DNA of 64,000 bases from Macrotrachela quadricornifera (lineage: Eukaryota > Rotifera > Eurotatoria > Philodinida > Philodinidae). Location: NCBI GenBank assembly GCA_022393335.1, contig JAJEKB010021353.1, positions 1,509,302 through 1,573,301 of the forward strand, in the 5' to 3' direction. Positions 46,131-55,396 of this stretch are shown here, in pieces. The notes beneath the pieces are model-generated. The model worked only from the letters and a program-made list of their open reading frames with translations, searched no databases and was not told where the DNA came from. A program made the translations under genes and the position numbers. Position 1 is the stretch's first letter; every line of letters starts with the position of its first letter.

Positions 46131-48932
46131 CAGAGTTGTAACCGGTCTAAAAATTTTCCTAGACCGGTAAAAACCGGCGGTTTCATGAAGTTTTTTTTTG
46201 AGACCATAAAACGGGCTGTAATAGCTAATTTTATTCCTAAGATAAATTTTTAGATTTGCCTTTTCGGGAATGTTTTTATCAGAGTTCTAGATATCAAAAA
46301 GCAAATCAAAATGTCAATAATGGAGTATAATCTATATGAAGTAAAATTCTTTTTCGCAAAAATCAACAACTCATGTTTATTTATTTCAATACCTTGTACA
46401 AAATTTACACGAGAAAAAAAAACATTTCCTTACGTATTAAATTCATAAACTATCTGAAAGATATGTATAAAATAAAGTATCATTATTTTTATGTAGGCCA
46501 TGTCTTATTTAAATAAGCTTCCTTTAACACGACAAGTGCCTCCACACATTCAGGATCCAATTGAGATCTTTGTTCTGTAACAATTTGTCCAGCCATTGAA
46601 AAATGTCGTTCAGACTCAGCTGAAGACGCTTGTATAACAAAAATTGATTTTGCTATTTTGGATAAAATCGATAAATTTAACTGTTGATCACGCCAAAATA
46701 ATAATGGATTATTATCTTCAGGTAATTCATACGATGTATTCTCATAAATTTGAATTTGTCGTTCAATTTCATCGCTGAATGAGTTTGCTGACATTCTTGC
46801 TGCAGAGGATGTTGTTCGAGCACTACGCATTGTTGCAAAAGGATCTTCTTTCGTTTTTTTCATTGGTGGTGAGTAGTTTTTATGTGATAACTCATTTGTA
46901 GATAAAATAGCATCTTTACAATCATTAGCCAAAATATAAATACCATCTTTAATTAATTTCTTTTGTTCAATTAAATATGCTTCATCTGTCACAAACAATA
47001 AATCTTTAAATGTTGGATCGAGATAAGTTGCTATCCAATGCAATTGTGTTATTGATGTCCAATATTTTTCATCAAGTTCTCGAGCCATTTCAGATTTTAA
47101 TAAATTAATAATTGAATTTTTTCGTTTTTTATCTATGATACAATATTCAATCATTCGATAGTAACTTGGAACAACATTTTGCAATGTTGCTCGATTTGAA
47201 AATTCTAAATTATCAAGAATCAAGCTAAATTTTTCCATAAACTTACTTATTTCAGATAATATTAGTGGATTAATATGCACAAGACGATGTTGTTCACCAC
47301 GTTCACGTAATAACATCAGCAATTGGTCATATGATTGATGTAAACTATCATGGATCAGAAAATATGAACGCCATGGACGTGTACCACTTGCTCTTTTTAA
47401 TGTTTTGGGTAACTTGAATTGGATTCCACCACTTTGTTTACAATAAGTTCGAAGATCACTAACCGACGTACAGAAATTCTTGAATTCAATATTAATATTT
47501 TTAACATTCTCCCATGCTGTTTCTAGCACAGTATTTGTTCGATGTGCTAAACTAGGGTACCTTGTTTCATCAGTTAAACTTAACGCTTTTATCATATTTG
47601 ATCCTTGGTCAGTAGTAATAGGTGTATCACCAAACGATAAATTAAATGATTTAAAGAATTGTTCAATTTTATGCCAAATATTAATTCCGGTCTTTGCTTC
47701 ATCAAAATGTTTGCATCTTAATAATGTATGTTTTAATTCATAAGCATCATTTACAATAAATACTGTAAAATCCAAATAGCTTCTCTTCATTAAATCATCA
47801 GTCCAAAGATCAGCTGTAGCTGCTATGCGGTGTTGCTTAATTGTTTCTTCCAATAAAGAACGTATTTGATGTGTATATTGGTCAAATTTTAATATTGCTT
47901 CTTCACGAATACTTTGTCTGCCATAAAATATATCATGAATATCTACTAAACCAAAATTAGCTCCAATATCGATGCCAGTTTGAATTAATGTTAATAAACC
48001 ATCATTTTCTAATGAATTAAATGAATGAGAACCAGCAACTACAAATTTTAATTCGGCATCTTTAAGTTTCAATTTATATTTTTCTGGTAATGCTTTTTTG
48101 TTATAAACAAATTTTGATTGAATAACAGATGCAGTTGTTTGAAGCTGTTGTCCTCCTTTATCAAATAAATTTATTTTTGATTTCGATTTACAATGTTTAA
48201 GATGATCATGTAAACCATTTAATCCATCATTTTTTCTTTTACCATCAGCAGCTTTTTTAGAATGTGTTCTATAAGCCATATGACAATAATTACGAGCTGT
48301 CCAACCTTCTAATATATCAATTACACCATTTTCATGTTTCTTTTCAACTAATGCTGCATCATTTTTCCATAATTCATGATTACCTTTTTCATTTTTAACC
48401 AATTCAAAATGTTTAGATTTCAATCGACTTTGAATTTGCTGTGCAGTAAGATTATCAGCATCCATTATTTTGAGAGAAATGTAGATATTATTCTACTTAC
48501 CTTCGATTATTCAATAGAGAAATGTGATCAGTACGTATTCATGTCTGTGTAAATGGTGTAATATTTCTCTCTCTCTCTTCGTTAATTAGACATAAGTCAG
48601 CGTATTAAAAATAAAAATTGAATTAATATCAAAGAGTAGACATGAAAGGAAATAAAGGATCAATGCATGACAATGTTCTTATGATTAAGACATAGTTCAT
48701 ATCAAATAAAAGAAACTTTTATTTGATAAAAATTTTAAAGAATGAAAAGCTGGAGTTTTCATTTCAAAATAGAATTGTTGCTCTTTACTTTTTAGAAATT
48801 ATATTAAAAACAGACATTTAGTATCTTACTAACAAAACATTAAGTAATATACTCAATTTTCTAAAACCGGTAGAAACCGGCCGGTCTAACTAGCTCAACC
48901 GGTCCGATCCGGCCGGACCGGTTACAACTCTG
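46131..48932 (-). mobile_element. Complete autonomous hAT transposon, 2802 bp
   Basis: The ends cagagttgtaaccggtc / gaccggttacaactctg are perfect 17-bp inverted repeats, flanked by the exact 8-bp duplication cttggtat (46123-46130 and 48933-48940). Subterminal ACCGGT motifs recur at both ends (about 46140-46180 and 48865-48925). It carries one intact transposase gene on the minus strand. It sits in the unique centre of the older Tc1-like element. Perfect ends, perfect duplication and an intact ORF indicate a recent insertion. Confidence 0.93.
46489..48465 (-). CDS. hAT transposase, 658 aa, apparently intact
   Basis: Single exon from ATG 48465 to stop at 46489. Near the N terminus (residues about 50-95) a BED-type zinc finger is suggested by NYCHMAYRTHSKK followed by HDHLKHC. 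RNase-H core: ATADLWTDDLMKRSYLDFTV (first Asp), TPITTDQGSNMIKAL (second Asp), and at the C terminus NPLLFWRDQ followed by QASSAESERHFSMAG (catalytic Glu; hAT dimerisation domain), then IVTEQRSQLDPECVEALVVLK. Length and order fit the hAT family. All catalytic landmarks are present and no stop or shift was seen. It is probably expressed from the element's own 5' region near 48470-48900. It could also mobilise related non-autonomous copies. Confidence 0.92.
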   Translation of the reverse strand: MDADNLTAQQIQSRLKSKHFELVKNEKGNHELWKNDAALVEKKHENGVIDILEGWTARNYCHMAYRTHSKKAADGKRKNDGLNGLHDHLKHCKSKSKINLFDKGGQQLQTTASVIQSKFVYNKKALPEKYKLKLKDAELKFVVAGSHSFNSLENDGLLTLIQTGIDIGANFGLVDIHDIFYGRQSIREEAILKFDQYTHQIRSLLEETIKQHRIAATADLWTDDLMKRSYLDFTVFIVNDAYELKHTLLRCKHFDEAKTGINIWHKIEQFFKSFNLSFGDTPITTDQGSNMIKALSLTDETRYPSLAHRTNTVLETAWENVKNINIEFKNFCTSVSDLRTYCKQSGGIQFKLPKTLKRASGTRPWRSYFLIHDSLHQSYDQLLMLLRERGEQHRLVHINPLILSEISKFMEKFSLILDNLEFSNRATLQNVVPSYYRMIEYCIIDKKRKNSIINLLKSEMARELDEKYWTSITQLHWIATYLDPTFKDLLFVTDEAYLIEQKKLIKDGIYILANDCKDAILSTNELSHKNYSPPMKKTKEDPFATMRSARTTSSAARMSANSFSDEIERQIQIYENTSYELPEDNNPLLFWRDQQLNLSILSKIAKSIFVIQASSAESERHFSMAGQIVTEQRSQLDPECVEALVVLKEAYLNKTWPT

Positions 48933-49800
48933 CTTGGTATTATATCGTCAGCAATGATCAAGATGATGTCGGAGCAAGTGCCTGACATGTGCAAACCGAG
49001 AAAATGTTTAACTAGAGGCTGTTCTTTTCAAAACGCATGCTTTGACTAATTACATTATGAATACATCGTTCATCCACATATAGTGAGCGAGATAGATCGA
49101 TGAGAACAAAGCGAATTCGCGTCGCAAAATTTTGGGAACACGCTAGTTTTGTAGAGAAATGAATTCTGACGAAGAAGAAGCCGTAATATAAGTTTCCTTT
49201 TGCGATCTGATTTTGTTTAATATCAAAGTACCAGGAACAGTAGGCTGTACCAGTGGACGACGGGATCGATATAGCGATCCGTATCCAAGATTTTTATAAA
49301 TTCTGAATGTCAGCTACTGTGGTCCTAGGGCAGTTTAATGTGCTCTTTTTAACGGTGTGGTCGAAATCCAGATTGGTTCACGAGGTTCTTCGATAGAGCG
49401 GTCTTTTCCGAAAACTACACATTTTCTCAAGAAGGCACGAGTATCAGGTTATTGTGTAGACCAAAGACACATGACAAGTAGTGCATCGTGTAGAGTAAAA
49501 AATTCTCTTTCCAATTATGTATCTTGGTGTGTTTCGAAAGTAAAAATTGACGTACCCGAGATGATTGAAAGAAGTGGTCGGACAATTTTGACGCACGCAA
49601 TACATACAGAGTTTGATCTTTGTTCTTCCTGAACAAATAACGGACAGCGGTCTGGGATCCTAACGTTGCCCAGTTATACTCGACTGAGTACAGGATAGAT
49701 TGTTGAAACGTCGGGTCTCTATGTACTGTCTTGACTAGAAAAACGGGGCGCCTGAGATATACTACATAGGGTGGTCGAACAATTTTGACAGTCACTGTAT

Positions 49801-49853
49801 ATTGCCACGACGCATTTCGATCTCAATTCAAAGATCTCATCAGGCGACATTAA
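49801..49853 (-). ncRNA. Hammerhead ribozyme motif with full consensus core (minus strand)
   Basis: Read on the minus strand: CTGATGA (49843-49837), stem II GATCT-loop-AGATC, GAAA (49818-49815), minimal stem III ATGCGT, then GTC (49811-49809) with cleavage predicted after C. The 5' flank ...GTCGC and 3' flank GTGGC... pair for 6 bp (two wobbles) as stem I. All invariant core positions fit CUGANGA...GAAA...UH. The short stem III is like the minimal hammerheads of Penelope-like elements and retrozymes. The Tc1-like element inserted at the TA directly beyond the 3' side of stem I. Confidence 0.65.
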
Positions 49854-49968
49854 TCTGTATATGAAGAAACAAAATTCAAACCAAACCAGCAGAACAAGTT
49901 CTCCTAGTTCAATCCAAAAACTGAATCTCCAAAGCAACAGGTGGGCATTTGGTATGGTGAGTACACAA

Positions 49969-50018
49969 ATATATTGTCACGACGCGTTTCGATCCAAATT
50001 ACTGGATTTCGTCAAGGC
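49969..50018 (-). ncRNA. Hammerhead-like motif, decayed (minus strand)
   Basis: Minus strand TTGACGA, a 4-bp stem II (ATCC/GGAT), GAAACGCGTC and a cleavage-site GTC resemble the neighbouring motif. The first core C is T, 10.1-11.1 does not pair, and stem I is absent. The downstream gtgagtacacaaatatattg matches the flank of the 49801-49853 motif and shows the intact TA site. Confidence 0.45.
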
Positions 50019-50427
50019 GGCAAAGAAATTATCTGTATTCAATCGACAAGATCTGTAGTTCAAGAGTGATTCCGAGGAATCCTCTCGAACACATCAGTAT
50101 CTCAACGATTTAAACAACAGAAAGTTCGTTCAATACTGGTGAATATCAGAAGAAACTGCCACAATTCGGATCCGGAGGCATTCGGGTTGATGGTTCATGG
50201 TCATGTCGGGTAATAGTGGACAATATCTCTGTAGACTGCTGGCTTTTATCCAAATGTTTAAGCACTGTCGTGCCGCAATGCGGCAGCGCTGTCAGGTAGG
50301 GGCAAATGCTGCTCCTCGTACAGCAATAAGAGTTCATACAAGCTATCGAAAAAACACTCTTGTCCTGGCACATTCTTATCTTCAAGGAATGGTCGAATAT
50401 GTAGCGTACTTTCGATGCTAGAGAGAA

Positions 50428-50498
50428 AATTGAATAGTTTAACGGTAGAACAGTCGACCGGTTATCGAAAAATGTAGGTTCGATTCCTGCTTTAATTT
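50428..50498 (+). tRNA. tRNA-like gene, complete cloverleaf, anticodon uncertain (GGT by position)
   Basis: The acceptor stem AATTGAA/TTTAATT pairs 7 of 7 (one G-T). TA follows at positions 8-9. The D stem GTTT/GAAC has loop aacggta. The anticodon stem GTCGA/TCGAA pairs 4 of 5, with loop CCGGTTA. The T arm GTAGG-ttcgatt-CCTGC pairs fully, with a perfect B box. Position 33 is C instead of U, and the nominal anticodon is GGT (Thr); a one-base loop shift would give GTT (Asn). No CCA is encoded. The low GC of the acceptor stem is more like an organellar or phage tRNA, or a tRNA-derived element, than a nuclear tRNA. It lies between hammerhead motifs, so a mobile-element origin is plausible. Confidence 0.5.
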
Positions 50499-50758
50499 TA
50501 TGATCTTTCTTAACAAGTCTTTCGTACTTGTGAAGACATATTCAAGTAAATACATTCGTTGAACTCTCTATGTAAAGCCGTAGATACGTGAAATGATTGC
50601 TTATCTTTGAACTCTTTCGAATACATAACTAACTCACCATCACTCACCCTCTAGTCGATGTCTATTTGTTTTCATCGGAGATTCATTTCGATTGAGCTTG
50701 GATGAGAGCTTCTCTCGTCTGAGTTTCTTTCGAATTGAATTCCCCGTATGCAGATCAT

Positions 50759-50813
50759 TGACGACCACCTGAAGATTGATCCGTGACTGGATCGAAACGC
50801 GTCGTGGTTGTCG
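50759..50813 (+). ncRNA. Hammerhead ribozyme motif with 10-bp stem I (plus strand)
   Basis: CTGAAGA (50769-50775) fits CUGANGA. Stem II is GATCC-gtgact-GGATC (50778-50793), then GAAA (50794-50797), the palindromic minimal stem III ACGCGT and GTC (50801-50803), with predicted cleavage after 50803. TGACGACCAC (50759-50768) pairs with GTGGTTGTCG (50804-50813) over 10 bp (two G-U) as stem I. Two extra T between A9 and stem II are atypical and may lower activity. The self-complementary stem III suggests dimeric folding, as proposed for minimal hammerheads of Penelope-like elements. Which element it belongs to is not resolved. Confidence 0.65.
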
Positions 50814-51765
50814 TTGTTCTTCGTGAACTCACCCAATCAACTCATGCTGAGAATTTCAAGTGAAAGGGTTGAGGCCTTGTTGAAATATACGTCTGGCAAA
50901 AAACCCTCAAGAATTGCTCGTTTTATAGGACTCTCAGCAAAAATGAAATACCTCGGCATAGGAACAATATTTTTCGAAACGGCTTGCGTGGGTATTCATC
51001 AAAATGTTGCTGCTAGGAGAAATCGATGCACCATCTAGGCAAAATCGCTCATGGGTGGATCCATGGAGACCCATCCACTTTTTTGGAAAGGTCTTTTTTT
51101 TCGATTTTTTTTTGTTCAAAAGGCTGATCTCGACTAGAAAACACTTTTGGTCAAAAAAAAATTAAATACTCTCTACCAAAAATTCCGAGTTTTCGAGCAT
51201 TTTCTCGGAACACCTATGGTGTACTTTTATATATAGGGAAAATGGCATGAAATAGGATAGAAACTTTTTGAAAACAATTTTTCCGGGTTTTTTTGGTTTT
51301 CAAAAATATATACAAAGTCTAGAAACATGTTTCTTCAGGTACATCAGATCAATCCTAATGGAGGTTTTCAATGCTTAGTCATTTTCTCTGAACATATCAA
51401 TAGCTATATTTTGTCAACATAGATTGTATTCAATTAAATTGAATAATTTTTATTTTCTTCGCCTCGTGGAATATAACAACTTTCATGATACTATCCTCAC
51501 AAAACGAAATCGTACTGACAACTCCACCCTGATAGCCAGAAGCATTTGCTAGTATACCGTCTTCAAAAAATGAATCCATGGAATCGAAAGGGACACTACT
51601 ATCGAAATGATAGATATTCCATTTCTCTTACTCTACATCTTTAGATATAGAGTCTTGTTCAAAAATGTTGTGATTTCACACGAATAAGATTACGAGATGA
51701 ATCATTGGATATTAGAAAATATCGACTACCCATCAGTATCTCTTTATCTTTAAAAATCTATTCCA

Positions 51766-52248
51766 ATGCCACGACGAAAAAATTGTGAACATCCGATAAA
51801 GCATGAAAAATCTGGATGCATACCAAAAGGAGTAAAGGCTGTGTTATCCGAACTATCGAAATTTTTGATCAGTCAGTATGATGTGCCTTACCCCCGAATT
51901 TGTTGGTTATGTGCAAGATGTCATACATTTGAACCGAAGAAAATGATGACTCATCAATCAGAGAAGCTCCACGACAATGAAAGTTCAAGTGATGATGAAT
52001 CAATGACACAAGGTTCTCCTGTCAATGATGACAGAAATGATGATGGTTATGTCAATGTTGAATTTAATGATCTGAATGAAGAAGAGAAAGAAAATCCACA
52101 TATGGACAGTGGTATCACAGCTGAGTCAAACGACGATGATGAATCACCAGGTGTTGATGAAACAACTGATCCTGAATCAGTGGATGAAGATACATGCCAT
52201 GCTTTTTATGAACTTGAACATCAAAAAGAACAAGTAACGCTCGTCTAA
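51766..52248 (+). CDS. Small Cys-containing protein with acidic tail, 160 aa, unknown
   Basis: ATG at 51766, single open frame. Residues 7-60 hold Cys/His residues ([16 protein letters not shown] and [14 protein letters not shown]) that could bind zinc. The rest is very acidic and Ser/Asp-rich ([25 protein letters not shown]). After the stop, the +1 frame stays open with RNRVSKLPSCYSFIKLKKSK until about 52380, so a frameshifted or spliced longer protein is possible. I do not recognise the family. A DNA-binding domain of a transposon protein or a host nuclear protein are both possible. Confidence 0.4.
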   Translation: MPRRKNCEHPIKHEKSGCIPKGVKAVLSELSKFLISQYDVPYPRICWLCARCHTFEPKKMMTHQSEKLHDNESSSDDESMTQGSPVNDDRNDDGYVNVEFNDLNEEEKENPHMDSGITAESNDDDESPGVDETTDPESVDEDTCHAFYELEHQKEQVTLV

Positions 52249-52619
52249 AGACTCGCTCAGCTCTTTCTCGTAGAAATCGTGTTTCTAAACTACCGTCATG
52301 CTATTCATTTATAAAATTAAAAAAATCAAAGTCAAATTCCAATTGCTCGACATCAACTGCCTTTGATCACACTTCATAAAAACAAATGCTTTTTGTTAAA
52401 AATTTGTTGTTTGTTTAAAAAATTGAGCTTCAATAAACATTTTTATACAAGTGACTTCAGATTTGAATTCCTCGTCTTGATTAACCTTCGGTCAACCCTT
52501 ATAAAAAAAGTGATCCTTTGTCTAAAAAAATAAATCGAAAAAAAATTTTAAAAAACTAACATCAGATTCGAGTTTCTCGGTCTAGATTACCCTTTGGTTA
52601 AGCTTTATAGAAAATCTCA

Positions 52620-52710
52620 ATAGAATGTTTTTTTGACCTTGTGCGGACACACAAGCAATCAAACAAACAATTTATTCTTGCAAGACTCTTCTCTACGAGA
52701 AAGAGAATAT
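52620..52710 (-). repeat. Third copy (inverted) of the ctctttctcgtagagaagag dispersed repeat
   Basis: On the minus strand it reads ctctttctcgtagagaagag ... tgtccgcac ... tcaaaaaaac, as in the copies at 33970 and 34330. Immediately before it, at 52455-52600, tcctcgtcttgattaacctt and tctcggtctagattaccctt form a diverged direct duplication of about 115 bp. Confidence 0.55.
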
Positions 52711-53433
52711 TTGATTTGAGGAAAGTTTCGTATGTTTGACATCACCACAAAGAATGAAGGAGATAAAGTTTTTTTCCAATATGAGTCAATAAAAATCGAT
52801 GACGTTTTTTACATTATGTTAGTCAAATGAGTCATTACTTATGCAATGAGAAGAATGAAGGAGTGGGAAAAAAGTAAGTATATATATATATGTGTATACT
52901 TGCTTTATTTGCGCGACAAAATTATATAGCAAAGAACAGCTTCTACACGAGCATAAGGTTTGTGGATATTTCTTTTGTTGTATTATTCTCTTTGAATATT
53001 TTTTTTTAAAAATAATGTGAAACTCATATCGAAAACTTTTTCTCCTTTGGATAATATCATTTACACTGAACATATCTGTCTGAAAAATAACATATTTATA
53101 TTAATATTTTATGAGAATAGTGAAAATTAAATAGAAACCTTTCTTAATCTTAATTTGTACATTCAATGTCTTAATAAATGATACAAAATATCAGTTAAAT
53201 TAAAACTAGTGATTCGTTGATCTACTAGTGTACATATTAGCGTGAATGTTATAAGAAAATATCTGATTCTTAAAAATGATTACTTTTTCTTTTTGATTTT
53301 GTTTTGAAAACATGGCTTTACAAGACAGAGAAGATTTTTCGCGTGCTCTATTTGTTTTTTTTTCTAACAATAGAACTATTTGTTATGTTAATTAAATTGA
53401 TTAATCGTGTTTTACTATCTGTTTCAAAATACA

Positions 53434-53860
53434 AGGCATCTCACGTTTTTTTGAATAACTTTTGATAGGAAAAAGATAGAGACCTGCAGTTTTCATCATT
53501 AGAAAGAGAAGTGATGGGGATATTGAAACATCTAAACTCGATTTCTTCCCTTGGTCTCCCTAATTTGTAAGAAACAGAGATTTTTGCAAAACTGTGCTTT
53601 TCAAATTTTCCATTACTGCTTTGATTTTGAGGGTGCCAGTTGATAGGCCTATTAAGTAACATCCTCAAAATCAGAACAGTAATGGAAAATTTGAAAAGCA
53701 CACTTTTGCAAAAATCTCCATTTCTAACTAAGTAGGGAGCCCAATGGGAAAATTAAGTTTAGGTTTTTCAATACTCCCATCATATCTCTTTCTTATGGTG
53801 AAAACTGCAGATCTCTATCTTTTTTCTATCAACAGTTATTCAAAAAACTGTAAGATGTCT
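53434..53860. mobile_element. Foldback element, about 427 bp
   Basis: Two arms of about 195 bp are inverted copies: tttttgaataacttttgata at 53450 answers tatcaacagttattcaaaaa at 53828, and the caaattttccattactg / cagtaatggaaaatttg pair flanks the loop. The loop is about 28 bp (53631-53657). ORFs crossing it are artefacts. Confidence 0.8.
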
Positions 53861-53869
53861 TCTATTTTA

Positions 53870-55390
53870 AAACAAATAGTAGCCATTTTAGTATATTGAC
53901 AATTTAAATATACAACAGTCATTTCGCATAGATTAGGATAGACTATTACAGAAGATCACTAATTTATCTTGGTCTTATATACTATGACGGCAAATACTTG
54001 ATAGTGAAAAACAAATGTTTTAACAATTTATTTCCATTTTTCATTAAGTCTTTCCATTTCTTTGTTTCTCTATCATCATACTTTCTATTAGATTTATTTT
54101 TGAGTAAAGATAAAATATCAAAGTTTTAGTTCAGTCTAGTGTATTGATTATACCGAAATAAAATTTATGTATTATCTTTAATTAGCGAGAAAGTTAATGC
54201 TAAGTATGATGATTGTGGTGCTTTCTTCCAGGAACTGGTAGTTATAGAATTTTCTATTTTTAAAGAAGTTATATACACATGTCAATTAATATATGAGAAT
54301 ATGCTGATTCATACCGAGCAGACATAAAACTAATAATTTTGTCATGCGTCTACTAGTATTAGTCAACTGATCAATGGTTAATTCATTTGAATATATTTGT
54401 TTTATGAGAAATATTTCAATCTAAAATGTACTTATGTTAAGAATTTCAACCCAAACGAATGTACGTTTGAAGAGATATAGATATCACAAAAAATGTCATT
54501 TTTAATGATTAAACACTTATTCTTTTAATATATATATATAAAAAGTAAATAAATCAGTGATCTTCTATTGAAAAGATTCTGTACTAGTTGATCGAGACTT
54601 TTTATGATATGATTTTTGCACACACAAATTGTCAATATATTGAAATTTTGAATAATTCAATCTAGACTTGTTATGAACAGTTTAGATATTTCATTTTGAT
54701 AGTTTTATTATAAATATAAAACATAAGTATTGTTCTACTAAACAACTGGAAACTTCTTCTTTATAAAATAATTTATTTTAAGATATGAATCCGCAAAAAA
54801 ATTAGTTTGTTTTTTATTGAACAGATATTCAGTTATAATCTAGATATTTATATGAATACTGATAGATCAACATAGTCAAGCATCAGTATTTTTTTAATTT
54901 AATTCATATTTCTCACTCAACTAGTGATAGAAGAAAAAAATCTGTATAAGATCAAATATACCTTGTTATTCATTTAAGATATCGATATAAACGTGTTATA
55001 TTTCATGTAAAAATCCTCAATCTTAAAATTTCATAGTTGAATACATAGAAACTTTAGTCAGTTGTGTTCAATAGATTACATAAATTGTTTCTCATTGCTC
55101 TTCGATCATGCGATTAGTGACGAGATATATAGTTATTTTATAGTAAAGTCAAGGCGATAGATAAAGGAAAATTTTATGTTAATTGTCAGATATGAACTAA
55201 TTGATCGAGATTTATATAAAAAGCGGTAGAGTTTAATGATAAAATTTGACTTGATAAAAGATAAGAATGCGAATATTTTTCTTACCAATGTGATATAATT
55301 ATATTTTCTAGAAGTTTTTTGTTCATGTAAAATTTGATAATTATATATCTACAAAACATTATTATCTCTTTCCATAATCACATTTTGTAT
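53870..55390. other. AT-rich spacer, no gene seen
   Basis: No ORF of note, no recognised repeat. A short (ta)n tract lies at 54530. Confidence 0.5.
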
Positions 55391-55396
55391 GACATA

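Larger units (their letters stand above)
45348..49797. mobile_element. Tc1-like element with about 700-bp inverted repeats, interrupted by a hAT insertion
   Basis: The ends cagtggctgtcaaaattgtc / inverted cagtgactgtcaaaattgtt are flanked by TA (45346-45347, 49798-49799). The arms 45348-46060 and about 49083-49797 are inverted copies of each other. Each arm carries a second internal copy of gtcaaaattgtccgaccac about 200 bp in (45551 left, 49593 right): an IR/DR layout like that of Sleeping Beauty-type Tc1 elements. The unique centre is only about 200 bp without the hAT insertion and shows no transposase, so it is non-autonomous. ORFs in the right arm (49357-49632 plus, 49427-49795 minus) are by-products of the repeat. 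Confidence 0.85.

Noticed and set aside
49357..49795. Coding ORFs on both strands in the right arm of the Tc1-like element
   Set aside because: They lie wholly in a long inverted repeat, have no transposase motif, and are explained by its symmetry.
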